Assembly: GCF_000691145.1 (NCBI RefSeq)
Contig: NZ_ASJC01000005.1
Location: 62,001 to 126,000 of the forward strand
From: Bacillus altitudinis 41KF2b
GTDB taxonomy: Bacteria > Bacillota > Bacilli > Bacillales > Bacillaceae
Length of the DNA stretch: 64,000 bases
Reading direction: 5' to 3'
Under the pieces are notes generated by a model. That model made no database searches, was not told where the DNA came from, and was given only the letters and a program-made list of their open reading frames with translations. This document shows positions 32,006 through 41,166 of the stretch, piece after piece (the stretch's first letter is position 1; every line of letters starts with the position of its first letter). The position numbers and the translations under genes are program-made.

Positions 32006-33325
32006 ATGAAAGAAACGAAATTTACGACATATGAATTAAAGTCTTTTATTATAGATGCTATTCATGAACTGGGCTTTTATGAGCCGACTGATATTCAAAA
32101 AAGAATTATCCCTGCTGTTTTAAAAGGTGAAAGCGTGATTGGACAGTCACAAACAGGGACAGGGAAAACCCATGCGTATTTATTGCCGCTTATTCATTCA
32201 ATTGATCCAAGCAAAGAGCAAGTACAAGTGGTCATTACTGCACCAACACGAGAATTAGCGAATCAAATTTTTAAAGAAGCACAAACGATCTTAAAAAATA
32301 CGCCTCCAGAAGAAGAAATCAAGGCAAAGCTTTACATTGGCGGAACGGACAAGCAGAAATCCATTCAAAAGCTAAAGAATCAGCCGCACTTAGTGGTCGG
32401 CACTCCTGGACGTATTGCTGATCTTATTCATGAGCAAGCGCTGAATGTGTACAAAGCAACATCTCTTGTCATTGATGAAGCAGACCTTATGCTAGATATG
32501 GGCTTTTTAGAAGATGTGGATCGTATTGGTTCACAAATGCCAGAACAGTTGCAAATGCTCGTGTTCTCAGCAACTATCCCAGAAAAATTAAAACCTTTCC
32601 TCAAAAAATATATGGATAATCCGAAATATGCACATGTTGAACCGAAACGAATTACGGCTGAAAACATTCAGCATATTTTAGTTCCATCTAAACAACGTGA
32701 TAAATTAAAATTACTTCATGAAATGGTGACGAATGTACAGCCTTATTTAGGGATCATCTTTGCCAATACAAAATCAACTGTTGATGAAATTGCCTCATTC
32801 CTACAGGAAAAAGGAATGAAAATTGGGGTGCTTCATGGCGGTTTAACGCCTCGTGAACGTAAAAAAGTGATGAAACAAATTGAAGATTTGGAGTTCACCT
32901 ATATTGTGGCATCTGATCTTGCTGCCCGCGGGATTGATATTAAGGGCGTCAGCCACGTGATTAACTATGAGCTCCCATCCGATCTTGATTTTTATGTTCA
33001 CCGTGTGGGAAGAACGGCTCGCGCTGGTTCATCTGGCATTGCAATGACCATTTATGATCTCGCTGATGAGGATGCACTCGTTCAAATTGAAAAAATGGGT
33101 GTTGTGTTTGAAAACAAAACAATTGTTCATGGCGAATGGCGAGATGCAGATGATCGTTTGAAGCGTCAAAGACGTAAAAAAGCACCAAATGAAATTGAAG
33201 AAAAAGCAAAACGCCTTGTCAGAAAACCGAAAGCCGTCAAACCTGGATATAAAAAGAAAATGACACGTGAGATGGATAAGATCAAAAGACAAGAACGTAG
33301 AAAGTCAAAGCGTAACGGAAAGTAG
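32006..33325 (+). CDS. cshB: DEAD-box RNA helicase CshB
   Basis: 439-residue ATP-dependent RNA helicase associated with cold shock and RNA turnover in Bacillus. Motifs: Q motif PTDIQKRIIP, Walker A SQTGTGKT, PTRELANQ, DEAD, SAT, and HRVGRTARAG. The C-terminal 70 residues are very basic. ATG 32006 follows AAGGAGTG. The promoter -10 TATAAT (31959-31964) abuts an inverted repeat. The nfo gene follows 9 bp later and is probably cotranscribed. Called yqfR in B. subtilis. Confidence 0.95.
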   Translation: MKETKFTTYELKSFIIDAIHELGFYEPTDIQKRIIPAVLKGESVIGQSQTGTGKTHAYLLPLIHSIDPSKEQVQVVITAPTRELANQIFKEAQTILKNTPPEEEIKAKLYIGGTDKQKSIQKLKNQPHLVVGTPGRIADLIHEQALNVYKATSLVIDEADLMLDMGFLEDVDRIGSQMPEQLQMLVFSATIPEKLKPFLKKYMDNPKYAHVEPKRITAENIQHILVPSKQRDKLKLLHEMVTNVQPYLGIIFANTKSTVDEIASFLQEKGMKIGVLHGGLTPRERKKVMKQIEDLEFTYIVASDLAARGIDIKGVSHVINYELPSDLDFYVHRVGRTARAGSSGIAMTIYDLADEDALVQIEKMGVVFENKTIVHGEWRDADDRLKRQRRKKAPNEIEEKAKRLVRKPKAVKPGYKKKMTREMDKIKRQERRKSKRNGK

Positions 33326-33334
33326 GGGGACACA

Positions 33335-34228
33335 TTGTTGAAGATTGGATCACATGTATCCATGAGCGGAAAACATATGCTTCTTGCAGCGAGTGAGGAA
33401 GCTGCCTCTTATGGTTCAAATACTTTTATGATTTATACAGGTGCACCGCAAAATACGCGCCGTAAAAAAATTGAAGATCTCAATATTGAAGCTGGACAAG
33501 CGCATATGAAAGAGCATGGTATGACAGATATCGTCGTTCATGCACCGTATATTATCAATATTGGGAACACAGTGAATCCAGCGACATTTGAGCTTGGAGT
33601 GGACTTCCTTCGCTCTGAGATAGAGCGTACAGAAGCGCTAGGTGCAAGACAAATTGTTCTTCATCCAGGTGCGCATGTCGGAGCAGGTGCAGATGCTGGA
33701 ATTCAAAAAATCATTGAAGGTCTCAATGAAGTCATTGTGAAGGGGCAGGAGGTTCAAATTGCGCTGGAAACAATGGCGGGAAAAGGATCAGAGTGCGGAA
33801 GAAGCTTTGAAGAGCTTGCCCAAATTATTGACGGTGTGACACATAACGAAGCACTTTCTGTTTGCTTTGATACGTGTCACACGCACGATGCAGGTTATCC
33901 CATTGTGAGTGATTTTGATGGAGTATTAGAAGAATTTGATCGAATTGTCGGGATCGACCGAATCAAAGTTCTTCATATTAATGATAGTAAAAATGTACAA
34001 GGCGCAAGAAAAGACCGACATGAAAATATCGGTTTTGGAGAAATTGGTTTTGATGCCCTGAGCTATATCGTTCATCATCCACAGCTTCAAGATGTGCCGA
34101 AGATTCTAGAAACGCCTTATGTAGGTGAAGATAAAAAGAACAAGAAACCACCTTACAAATTCGAAATTGCGATGCTGAAAGAAAAGCAATTTGATGAAGG
34201 TTTACTAGATAAGATTACGGGTCAATAA
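33335..34228 (+). CDS. nfo: Endonuclease IV (apurinic/apyrimidinic)
   Basis: 297-residue metal-dependent AP endonuclease of base-excision repair. The TIM barrel shows GSHVSMSG at the start, the conserved [42 protein letters not shown] and [10 protein letters not shown] segments that hold the zinc ligands. Start is TTG 33335 (or 33338), after AGGGGGAC. In B. subtilis the homologue (yqfS) is made in the forespore and protects spores; no such promoter was recognised here. Confidence 0.95.
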   Translation: MLKIGSHVSMSGKHMLLAASEEAASYGSNTFMIYTGAPQNTRRKKIEDLNIEAGQAHMKEHGMTDIVVHAPYIINIGNTVNPATFELGVDFLRSEIERTEALGARQIVLHPGAHVGAGADAGIQKIIEGLNEVIVKGQEVQIALETMAGKGSECGRSFEELAQIIDGVTHNEALSVCFDTCHTHDAGYPIVSDFDGVLEEFDRIVGIDRIKVLHINDSKNVQGARKDRHENIGFGEIGFDALSYIVHHPQLQDVPKILETPYVGEDKKNKKPPYKFEIAMLKEKQFDEGLLDKITGQ

Positions 34229-34251
34229 AAAGTGCATGCAATGTGATGAGG

Positions 34252-34276
34252 TGCCGCTAAATGCGGCCCTTTTTTG
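34252..34276. terminator. Terminator between nfo and yqfT
   Basis: GCCGC (34253-34257) and GCGGC (34263-34267) form a short GC-rich stem followed by CC and TTTTTT. It ends nfo and lies just past the yqfT stop. Confidence 0.7.
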
Positions 34277-34277
34277 C

Positions 34278-34538
34278 CTAATTTGTGAATTGATTAAACA
34301 GATCATTGACGGTCTGTGCTGTCTGTTTAGACGTAATCGCTTCCACTTGCTTAAGCAGCCGGTTGCGCTCTGCATCATTAAAAATATTGACGTTTTTCCC
34401 ATTCATGAGTTTGGCGACCTCAGCAGCCTGATTGGATGTTAAACTGACCCCGTACTGTTTCGCATACCTTAACAAGTCATTTGCTGTGATCTGATTCAGA
34501 CGCTGTAACACAATTTTTTGAATTAAAATCAATTCCAT
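34278..34538 (-). CDS. yqfT: DUF2624 protein YqfT
   Basis: 86-residue all-helical protein of the DUF2624 family (NQITANDLLRYAKQYGV, then VNIFNDAERNRLLKQVEAIT). Function unknown; in B. subtilis it lies at the same place. The frame starts 6 codons upstream at 34556, but GGGGAGG sits 6 bp before the ATG at 34538. Small, soluble, single gene on the minus strand between two rightward genes. Confidence 0.82.
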   Translation of the reverse strand: MELILIQKIVLQRLNQITANDLLRYAKQYGVSLTSNQAAEVAKLMNGKNVNIFNDAERNRLLKQVEAITSKQTAQTVNDLFNQFTN

Positions 34539-34672
34539 TCCTCCCCTCTGTATCAATGTATGGGCGAAAACGGAAAATGTGCAAAAAATTTTATTTTACT
34601 CTGTGAAATGATAAAATAGTAAAGTGAATAAAATGTTCATTGAAAACTAAACATGTGTAGAAGGGAGAACGT

Positions 34673-35554
34673 ATGGCAAATAGTAAACAGCATAAAAAGG
34701 AATCAGTGCCTCATTTTATTTTGAGAATTTTTCTGATTCTAGTAGGAGCTGCATGTGCAGCAGTCAGCATTGAATTATTTTTAGTGCCAAACAATATTAT
34801 TGATGGAGGCATCATCGGTATTTCGCTTATTTTGGATTATCTTTTTACGGATAACCCATTCATTAATTTCGCGACGATTGTTGTCATTTTAAATATTCCA
34901 TTTATGATATCAGGATACAAACATATTGGGAAAACCTTTTTGGTTTCCACTGTGATTGGGATTGTCAGCTTGGCCGTGATTGAATCTTCACTTCATCATG
35001 TAGAGGCATTTACGACGCAGCCGATTTTAGCTACTGTATTTGGGGGGCTGTTACTCGGGTTTGGCGTTGGGCTTGTGATACGGAATGGAGGCTCAATGGA
35101 CGGAACGGAAATCTTAGGAATTCTTCTGACGAAAAAAATTCCTTTCTCCGTCGGTGAGTTTGTCATGATCGTCAATGTGTTCATTTTTATTTGGGCGGGC
35201 TTTGTCTTCGGACCGGAGCAAGCTATGTATTCTGTCATGACATATTATTTGGCAATGAAAACAATTGATGCTGTCATTCAAGGACTAGATGAAACAAAAG
35301 CTGTCATTATCGTTTCGGATTATTATGATGAAATTTCAGATGCGATCCTTCATCGTCTCGGCAGGGGAACGACCAAGCTTAGAGGAAAAGGCGGTTATAC
35401 CGATGAAGAAAAAGATGTCATTTACGCCGTCGTGACAAGACTTGAAATTACGAAGCTGAAATCTATTGTGTTTGAAATTGATGGTCAAGCCTTTATTACG
35501 ATTATGGATACGCATGAAACAAAAGGCGGTAAATTCAAAACAGCCATTCATTAG
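34673..35554 (+). CDS. yqfU: YitT-family membrane protein (YqfU)
   Basis: 293 residues: five to six membrane helices (about 15-200), including [12 protein letters not shown] and [13 protein letters not shown], then a cytoplasmic DUF2179 domain (about 205-293, [19 protein letters not shown]). Members are predicted transporters with unknown cargo. ATG 34673 follows GAAGGGAG. The adjacent zinc transporter suggests but does not prove a metal link. A terminator follows. Confidence 0.88.
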   Translation: MANSKQHKKESVPHFILRIFLILVGAACAAVSIELFLVPNNIIDGGIIGISLILDYLFTDNPFINFATIVVILNIPFMISGYKHIGKTFLVSTVIGIVSLAVIESSLHHVEAFTTQPILATVFGGLLLGFGVGLVIRNGGSMDGTEILGILLTKKIPFSVGEFVMIVNVFIFIWAGFVFGPEQAMYSVMTYYLAMKTIDAVIQGLDETKAVIIVSDYYDEISDAILHRLGRGTTKLRGKGGYTDEEKDVIYAVVTRLEITKLKSIVFEIDGQAFITIMDTHETKGGKFKTAIH

Positions 35555-35607
35555 CTTTTATTTTACTTTTTTATCTTTCTTTTATATAATGAAATGTATG
35601 TATGGAC

Positions 35608-35640
35608 AAAGAAAATGGCAAAAGCCATTTTCTTTTTGTT
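35608..35640 (+). terminator. Terminator after yqfU
   Basis: AAAGAAAATGGC (35608-35619) and GCCATTTTCTTT (35624-35635) form a 12-bp perfect stem, followed by TTTTG. Confidence 0.88.
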
Positions 35641-35642
35641 GT

Positions 35643-35669
35643 ATAAATCGTAATCATTCTTTTTATATT
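35643..35669 (+). promoter_or_regulatory. Candidate Zur box / promoter of znuC-znuB-zur
   Basis: AAATCGTAATCATT (35645-35658) matches the left part of the Bacillus Zur box (TCGTAATNATTACGA core); the right half is degenerate. TATATT (35664-35669) could be the -10. It lies between the yqfU terminator and znuC, where a zinc operator is expected. Confidence 0.6.
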
Positions 35670-35690
35670 GGATTAAAGGTGGAAAGATTT

Positions 35691-36467
35691 ATGGCAAAGC
35701 CAATTATTGAAATGAAGGACATTTCGTATTCATATGGACAGCGAAATGTCATCGATCACATTCATTTAACAGTAGAGGAAGGAAACTTTCTAGCACTTGT
35801 TGGACCGAATGGATCTGGTAAAACAACCTTATTAAAATGCCTGCTTGGCTTGATTAAACCACAGCAGGGAGAATTGAAGCTCTTTGGCACACCTGCTCAA
35901 AAATTTAAAGACTGGGATCAAATTGGATTTGTTTCTCAAAAGGCAAATAGCTTTAATACAGGGTTTCCTGCTTCTGTATACGAGGTCGTGGCAAGTGGTT
36001 TAACGGCGAAGATTGGTTTATTCAAACGCATGAGTAAGCAGGATAAGCTTCAAGTAGATGAGGCCATCCGCTCAGTTGGCATACAGGACTTAAAACACCA
36101 AAACATTGGTGAGCTTTCAGGCGGGCAGCAGCAGCGTACATTTATTGCCCGTGCACTCGTCAGTCAGCCGAAGCTGCTTATTTTAGATGAGCCGACTGTG
36201 GGTGTAGACCAAAGAACAGTAGAAGGCTTTTATCAGCTGTTAGAAACATTGAACAAAGAAAAAGGAATGTCTTTAATTCTCGTTACACATGATGTAGGAA
36301 CCGTTTCTGACAAAGTCACGCATGTGGCTTGTTTAAATCAGACACTTCATTTTCATGGAGATGCGGAAACGTTTGATTCGATGGATGATCAGGCGCTTTC
36401 TCAGTTTTACGGGCATGACATTCAAGTGATTCATCACGATCATCACCATCATGGGGGACATGAATAA
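35691..36467 (+). CDS. znuC: Zinc ABC transporter ATP-binding protein
   Basis: 258-residue ATPase of a metal (zinc or manganese) importer. Walker A is GPNGSGKTT, signature LSGGQQQR, Walker B LLILDEPT, switch His in VTHDVG. The C-terminus is a histidine-rich tail (HHDHHHHGG), often seen in zinc-handling proteins. ATG 35691 follows AAAGGTGGAAAG; the longer frame from 35466 overlaps yqfU and the terminator. Stop and znuB start share one base. Zinc rather than manganese is inferred from the neighbouring zur. Confidence 0.9.
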   Translation: MAKPIIEMKDISYSYGQRNVIDHIHLTVEEGNFLALVGPNGSGKTTLLKCLLGLIKPQQGELKLFGTPAQKFKDWDQIGFVSQKANSFNTGFPASVYEVVASGLTAKIGLFKRMSKQDKLQVDEAIRSVGIQDLKHQNIGELSGGQQQRTFIARALVSQPKLLILDEPTVGVDQRTVEGFYQLLETLNKEKGMSLILVTHDVGTVSDKVTHVACLNQTLHFHGDAETFDSMDDQALSQFYGHDIQVIHHDHHHHGGHE

Positions 36468-37327
36468 TGCTATTTCCATTTTTTCATTATGAATTTTTAC
36501 AAAATGCGTTTATCGCAGGTATGCTGATCGGCTTTATTGCGCCCTTACTTGGTGTATTTATTGTCGTGAGAAGGCTCTCTCTCATCGCAGATGCGCTTAG
36601 TCACGTATCACTTGCTGGGATAGCGGCAAGTTTATTCCTTGATAAAAAGTTTGGACTTTTGACAGGGGTTAGCCCGCTTTACTTAGGAATGGCTTTTTCT
36701 GTGGCTGGCTCGTTGTTTATTGAACGTCTGCGCTCTGTGTATAAACATTATCAGGAGCTGGCAATTCCCATTATTTTATCGGGTGGTATTGGGATCTCTG
36801 TTATTTTCATTTCACTTGCAAATGGTTTTAATACAGATTTGTTCAGCTATTTGTTCGGAAGTGTCAGTGCGGTTTCAAGGCTCGATCTTTGGATTATTGT
36901 TGGGATCTCACTTGTCGTTGTATTAGTGGTTGTGCTCTTGTATAAAGAATTGTTTTTGCTTTCTTTTGATGAAGAACATGCGAAGGCTTCTGGTATTTCA
37001 GCTAAGTGGATTCATTTTATTTTTATTTTAGTTGTTGCACTTGTCATCGCAGCATCGATGCGTATTGTTGGTACACTCCTAGTGTCCGCACTCATGACAC
37101 TGCCTGTTGCGGCAAGTATTCGGATTGCCAAAGGGTTTAAACAGGCGATTTTCCTTTCCATCTTATTTGGGGAATTGTCTGTTATGGTCGGCTTGATTTT
37201 AAGTTATTATCTTGATTTAGCGCCGGGTGGAACCATTGTGATGCTGTCTATTTTGATTTTAATCGGGTGTATTAGTATTGGGAAATTCAGAAGGGGGAAT
37301 CATCATGAACGTACAAGAAGCGCTTGA
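36467..37327 (+). CDS. znuB: Zinc ABC transporter permease
   Basis: 286-residue ABC-3 family permease with about eight membrane helices; it begins [17 protein letters not shown] and contains [17 protein letters not shown], the family signature, and later [12 protein letters not shown]. Forms the membrane channel for the ZnuC ATPase. Overlaps znuC by 1 bp and zur by 23 bp. No solute-binding protein gene (ZnuA) lies in this cluster, so the partner must be encoded elsewhere. Confidence 0.9.
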   Translation: MLFPFFHYEFLQNAFIAGMLIGFIAPLLGVFIVVRRLSLIADALSHVSLAGIAASLFLDKKFGLLTGVSPLYLGMAFSVAGSLFIERLRSVYKHYQELAIPIILSGGIGISVIFISLANGFNTDLFSYLFGSVSAVSRLDLWIIVGISLVVVLVVVLLYKELFLLSFDEEHAKASGISAKWIHFIFILVVALVIAASMRIVGTLLVSALMTLPVAASIRIAKGFKQAIFLSILFGELSVMVGLILSYYLDLAPGGTIVMLSILILIGCISIGKFRRGNHHERTRSA

Positions 37328-37733
37328 TTTATTAAAGGAAAAAGGCTATAAATATACAAGCAAACGTGAAGATATGCTTCAATTGTTTTCTGATTCTGAT
37401 AAATACTTGACCGCTAAAAATGTATTAACAGCATTAAGTGAAGATTACCCAGGGCTTAGTTTTGATACGATTTATCGAAACCTGTCTTTATATGAAGATC
37501 TTGGGATATTAGAGACAACGGAATTATCAGGGGAGAAACTGTTTCGTTTTAAATGTTCGTTTTCCCATCATCATCACCACTTTATTTGTTTGACATGCGG
37601 TAAAACAAAGGAAATCGACGCTTGCCCTATGGACAAGCTTGATGCTGATCTAGAGGATTATCACATTAGCGGACATAAATTTGAAATTTACGGAACGTGT
37701 CCTTCTTGCGAACCGAAGGAAGTTCATTCATGA
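37305..37733 (+). CDS. zur: Zinc uptake regulator Zur (Fur family)
   Basis: 142-residue Fur-family repressor. Winged helix: [13 protein letters not shown] and [20 protein letters not shown]. Metal-binding C-terminal domain: [17 protein letters not shown] with CxxC, and CPSC near the end for the structural zinc. ATG 37305 with AGAAGGGGG gives the B. subtilis N-terminus MNVQEAL; the upstream ATG (37278) is not supported. Being last in the transporter operon suggests autoregulation through the upstream Zur box. Confidence 0.95.
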   Translation: MNVQEALDLLKEKGYKYTSKREDMLQLFSDSDKYLTAKNVLTALSEDYPGLSFDTIYRNLSLYEDLGILETTELSGEKLFRFKCSFSHHHHHFICLTCGKTKEIDACPMDKLDADLEDYHISGHKFEIYGTCPSCEPKEVHS

Positions 37734-37737
37734 AAGA

Positions 37738-37765
37738 AGCCAGCCGATGGGCTGGCTTTTTGTTT
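37738..37765 (+). terminator. Terminator after zur
   Basis: AGCCAGCC (37738-37745) and GGCTGGCT (37750-37757) form a perfect stem with a 4-base loop, followed by TTTTGTTTT. Confidence 0.93.
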
Positions 37766-37772
37766 TGTCATG

Positions 37773-37789
37773 TTGAAAACGTTTTACAA
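37773..37789. promoter_or_regulatory. cre-like palindrome before the ROK kinase gene
   Basis: TTGAAAACGTTTTACAA holds a 10-bp perfect palindrome AAAACGTTTT and resembles a CcpA (cre) site with mismatches in the right arm. It lies 85 bp before the kinase gene. A regulatory role is a guess. Confidence 0.4.
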
Positions 37790-37873
37790 AGGATAGCTGT
37801 TTCATTAAAATGAGAACAACAGATCATCTATAGAAGCAGATTTGAGTCTTTAGAAATAGGGGGAGGGTCAAAA

Positions 37874-38791
37874 GTGGCGTATTATATCGTATTCGATGTA
37901 GGCGGGACAAAAACAAAGCATGGGGTCATGGATCGACATGGTGAGCTGATCACGAGCGGCGACTACGAAACAAACTGCAGGCAGCTTGAGCCGTTTTTAG
38001 AGGACATGGAGAACGTGGTGAAAGAGTATCAAAGGACTTGGGATATCAAAGGGATTGCGATGAGTCTTCCGGGGTTTGTTGACAGTCAAACGGGTTATAC
38101 GGAATTTGCAGGAGCGATTATTGCTTTAAATGGCCAAAATGTCAAAACGCTTTTGGAAGAAAAAACATCACTTCGTGTAGAAGTAGAAAATGATGCGAAC
38201 TGTGCAGCTCTGGCTGAAAAATTTAGTGGTCATGCGAAAGAGTGTGACAGCTTTATATGTATGACGCTTGGGACTGGTGTCGGCGGCGGTATTTTTGCTG
38301 GCGGAGAGCTTGTTCGCGGTGCCTCTTTTCGCGGCGGTGAATTTGGCATGATGCTGACAGAAACAGAAAACGGTCAGTTTACGACACTCAACAGCAGTGC
38401 TTCGACAGCTGGATTGATACGAAGCTACAAAGAGCAGCAAGGAATTCCACAAAGTCAGCAAATCGACGGTCAAGAAATCTTTGAAAAAGCCAAGCAAGAT
38501 CCGGCCATTGAGAAGATGATCGATCAGTGGTACAAGCGAATCGCAATTGGCATTTACAATGTGGCAACAGTTCTCAATCCAGAGAAAATCCTCATTGGCG
38601 GGGGCGTGAGTGCAAGGCCCGATTTGATTCCAAACATTGAGAAACATTTACATACTTTGCATGCATGGAAAAACATACAGGTGACACTGGAAACGTGCTA
38701 TTACTTCAATCAGGCAGGTATGATGGGTGCACTTTATCATTTTTTAATAAAAGAAGGACATCATCGTACAATCAAAAAGCCGATACATTAA
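37874..38791 (+). CDS. ROK-family sugar kinase without the zinc motif
   Basis: 305 residues. N-terminal ATP motif FDVGGTKTKHGVM, catalytic region [24 protein letters not shown], and late GGGVSARPDLI define the ROK family. It lacks the usual GHx...CxCGxxGCxE zinc site: GEFGMM replaces GExGH and no cysteine cluster follows. Such members phosphorylate glucose, N-acetylmannosamine or beta-glucosides; substrate unknown here. GTG 37874 follows GGGGGAGGG. It is monocistronic and absent from this place in B. subtilis as I remember it. Confidence 0.85.
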   Translation: MAYYIVFDVGGTKTKHGVMDRHGELITSGDYETNCRQLEPFLEDMENVVKEYQRTWDIKGIAMSLPGFVDSQTGYTEFAGAIIALNGQNVKTLLEEKTSLRVEVENDANCAALAEKFSGHAKECDSFICMTLGTGVGGGIFAGGELVRGASFRGGEFGMMLTETENGQFTTLNSSASTAGLIRSYKEQQGIPQSQQIDGQEIFEKAKQDPAIEKMIDQWYKRIAIGIYNVATVLNPEKILIGGGVSARPDLIPNIEKHLHTLHAWKNIQVTLETCYYFNQAGMMGALYHFLIKEGHHRTIKKPIH

Positions 38792-38808
38792 AAACGTATC
38801 GGCTTTTG
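38774..38808. terminator. Bidirectional terminator, ROK gene / yqfW
   Basis: AAAAAGCCGATAC (38774-38786) pairs with GTATCGGCTTTT (38796-38807). The ROK stop codon lies in the loop, and the minus-strand yqfW ends just beyond. Confidence 0.85.
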
Positions 38809-38815
38809 ATCTGTT

Positions 38816-39394
38816 TTAGTAAGCAGTTTGCAGACGCTTTTCATACTGTTTGATCCATTGGGATGCTTCTTGCCAGTTATTCACGCGAATGATCCGTTCA
38901 TCAATTGGCATTTGATTATACGGTGAGTTAAACAGAATCACTGGAATGTCAGCTTCTTTTGCAATCATTGTGGCATTGCCATGGTGATCTTCAAAAAACA
39001 CATCGATCTTATGTTTTTGAACAGCTTCCACCTTATGATGTCCGCCAACAAGCTCGATATCGTCATAATGGACATGATTCTCCTCAAACCATTTGTAGGT
39101 GATGTCTGAGTGATGCTGCCTTCTGGCTGTGATATAAATCAATTGATGATGATGTTTCATTTGATTGAGGATTTCTTTTGCACCCTCGGCAGGCTTTGCC
39201 TGTTTATAAATAAGAGGCTCATACTCATTCATCCAGCCCCAAAATTCTTCATTTGAAATCTTTAAAAGCTTCGTCAAATCATATTCCGTCATATCATCTA
39301 GTGTGATGTCACATTGAAACGACTCATTTAAGTAGGGGACAAAGGTGTCCTGCGCCGTGACTGTGCCATCGATATCAATTCCTAAACGTAACAT
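38816..39394 (-). CDS. yqfW: HAD-family nucleotidase-like protein YqfW
   Basis: 192 residues of the 5'(3')-deoxyribonucleotidase (NT5C) group of HAD phosphatases. Motif I is GIDIDGTVTA (nucleophile D in DxDGT), motif II YITAR, and the acidic metal site VFFEDHHGNA. Probably a cytosolic phosphatase; the substrate is not known. The frame extends 62 codons upstream, but GAGGAGTG lies 5-6 bp before the ATG at 39394, which gives the proper start before motif I. Confidence 0.87.
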   Translation of the reverse strand: MLRLGIDIDGTVTAQDTFVPYLNESFQCDITLDDMTEYDLTKLLKISNEEFWGWMNEYEPLIYKQAKPAEGAKEILNQMKHHHQLIYITARRQHHSDITYKWFEENHVHYDDIELVGGHHKVEAVQKHKIDVFFEDHHGNATMIAKEADIPVILFNSPYNQMPIDERIIRVNNWQEASQWIKQYEKRLQTAY

Positions 39395-39533
39395 GCCCAC
39401 ACTCCTCATATTTATCCTCTTAAAGTGTAACATAATCAATTCACAATTCCAGCAAGTTTTAGCAAACATGAAACAGACATTTTTGCTCATACTAAAAAAG
39501 CTCCTTTCTATTAACCAAAAGGGGGAATTGATC

Positions 39534-39896
39534 ATGGAAAGAGACGAAGATTTCAGAAGAAATGATCGTGAAATCGACACACACTTTAGTAATGATGATG
39601 GCTATTTAGAGGAAACAGCTGCTGAAATTGCAGAGCCATATCAAGCATCAAGAGATCGTGAAGACAGAAGAGAACGTGACCATGTAGGTGACGATTCAGG
39701 CAGTAAGGGGATAGGCTATACAGCACTCGCGATCGCGATTATCTCACTATTTGTCTTGCCGGTGCTATTAGGCGTAGCGGCAATCGTCGTTGGTTATATT
39801 GCAAGAAGAAAAGGAGCACATGCGCTTGGCGCATGGTCAATCGGGATCGGAATCGTTTCCGTCATCCTCGGCATCTTTATCACTCCGTTCTTTTAA
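39534..39896 (+). CDS. yqfX: YqfX-like membrane protein
   Basis: 120 residues: a very charged, disordered cytoplasmic half (about 1-58, rich in Asp, Glu, Arg) and two membrane helices (about 60-83 and 95-118) joined by ARRKGAHALGAW, a layout like DUF4190 proteins. Function unknown. ATG 39534 lies 8 bp after GGGGG; the frame is open upstream from 39345 but overlaps yqfW there. Confidence 0.8.
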   Translation: MERDEDFRRNDREIDTHFSNDDGYLEETAAEIAEPYQASRDREDRRERDHVGDDSGSKGIGYTALAIAIISLFVLPVLLGVAAIVVGYIARRKGAHALGAWSIGIGIVSVILGIFITPFF

Positions 39897-39909
39897 CAGG
39901 ACAGGAACA

Positions 39910-39945
39910 GAAAAACGCCTGACAGTGATGTCAGGCGTTCTTTGT
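39910..39945. terminator. Bidirectional terminator between yqfX and ispG
   Basis: AACGCCTGACA (39914-39924) and TGTCAGGCGTT (39929-39939) form a perfect 11-bp stem, flanked by A-run on the left and TTT on the right. Confidence 0.9.
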
Positions 39946-41060
39946 TATGCGTTCGCTTGTTTTGCTTTTTCAGCTTCCATTTTCGCATAATGTTCTTCAG
40001 CGATTTTATCGATTTCTTTTTTCAGTTCTTCGACCATTGTTTCTTCTGGTACTTTCCGAACAATTTCACCTTTGCGGAATAAGAGGCCTTCACCTCTAGC
40101 ACCAGCGATGCCGATATCAGCTTCACGCGCTTCACCCGGACCGTTTACAGCACATCCGAGAACAGCTACTTTAATTGGTGCTTTAATTTTAGAAATATAT
40201 TCTTCGACTTCATTTGCAATGCTAATGAGGTCAATTTCAATTCGTCCACAAGTTGGACAAGAGATGAGTGTTGCTGCATTTGATGCAAGGCCAAATGATT
40301 TTAATAATTCACGTGCCACTTTGACTTCTTCGACCGGGTCAGCACTTAATGAAATACGGAGTGTGTTACCAATCCCCATATTCAAGATTGCGCCAAGACC
40401 AGCTGCACTTTTGACCGTACCTGCAAATAACGTACCTGATTCTGTAATCCCAAGATGAAGAGGATAATCAAAGGCTTTTGCTGCTTTTTCGTATGCCTCA
40501 ATCGCAAGGTTTACGTCAGATGCTTTCATACTGACAATGATGTCATGAAAGTCTAGGTCTTCTAAAATTTTAATGTGATGCAGTGCACTTTCAACCATAC
40601 CATCTGCTGTTGGATAGCCGTATTTATCAAGAATCTTTTTCTCGAGTGAACCGGCGTTTACCCCAATACGAATTGGAATGCCTTTTTCTTTTGCCGCTTT
40701 CACAACAGCTTCGACTTTTTCTCGTCTTCCGATGTTTCCTGGGTTGATACGAATTTTGTCTGCACCTGCTTCAATCGCTTTCAGTGCAAGCTTGTAGTCA
40801 AAATGAATGTCGACAACAAGGGGAATGTTGATTTGTTTTTTAATGTCCGCAATCGCATTTGCTGCACGCTCATCTGGGCATGCGACACGCACGATTTGAC
40901 AGCCAGCTTCTTCTAAACGTTTAATTTCAGCTACTGTCGCTTCGACATCATGTGTTTTGGTTGTCGCCATACTTTGAATGACGACTTCATTGTTTCCACC
41001 TATAGTTAAAGGTCCCACTTTGACGGGACGCGTTTTTGTACGATGTGTGACTTCACTCAC
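39945..41060 (-). CDS. ispG: 4-hydroxy-3-methylbut-2-en-1-yl diphosphate synthase
   Basis: 371-residue [4Fe-4S] enzyme of the MEP isoprenoid pathway, acting just before IspH. The TIM-barrel half carries [10 protein letters not shown] and RINPGNIG; cluster cysteines are in ISCPTCGR and [12 protein letters not shown]. Start is GTG 41060 behind GGAGCGA. A Lys/Glu/Ala-rich tail ends the protein. A hairpin lies in the leader just upstream of the ribosome site. Confidence 0.96.
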   Translation of the reverse strand: MSEVTHRTKTRPVKVGPLTIGGNNEVVIQSMATTKTHDVEATVAEIKRLEEAGCQIVRVACPDERAANAIADIKKQINIPLVVDIHFDYKLALKAIEAGADKIRINPGNIGRREKVEAVVKAAKEKGIPIRIGVNAGSLEKKILDKYGYPTADGMVESALHHIKILEDLDFHDIIVSMKASDVNLAIEAYEKAAKAFDYPLHLGITESGTLFAGTVKSAAGLGAILNMGIGNTLRISLSADPVEEVKVARELLKSFGLASNAATLISCPTCGRIEIDLISIANEVEEYISKIKAPIKVAVLGCAVNGPGEAREADIGIAGARGEGLLFRKGEIVRKVPEETMVEELKKEIDKIAEEHYAKMEAEKAKQANA

Positions 41061-41079
41061 TTGTCAATCGCTCCTTAGT

Positions 41080-41105
41080 GTACATGCAATTCGTTTGCAG
41101 TGTAC
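41080..41105 (-). repeat. Leader hairpin upstream of ispG
   Basis: On the minus strand GTACA-C-TGCAA and TTGCA-TGTAC form a 10-bp stem with one bulged base and a 5-base loop, immediately before the ispG ribosome site. It lies downstream of the putative promoter, so it would be in the mRNA leader. Confidence 0.55.
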
Positions 41106-41124
41106 GACGTGTTTTACATCTCAT

Positions 41125-41154
41125 ATTGTAACAGTCTCTTTATATGAATGACAA
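41125..41154 (-). promoter_or_regulatory. Candidate SigA promoter for ispG
   Basis: On the minus strand TTGTCA (41154-41149) and TACAAT (41130-41125) are 18 bp apart, 65 bp before the GTG start. Confidence 0.6.
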
Positions 41155-41166
41155 GGAATTAACGTT

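Noticed and set aside
38168-38647. 159-codon minus-strand frame within the ROK kinase gene
   Set aside because: Antisense to the conserved kinase motifs and rich in Cys/His typical of shadow translation.
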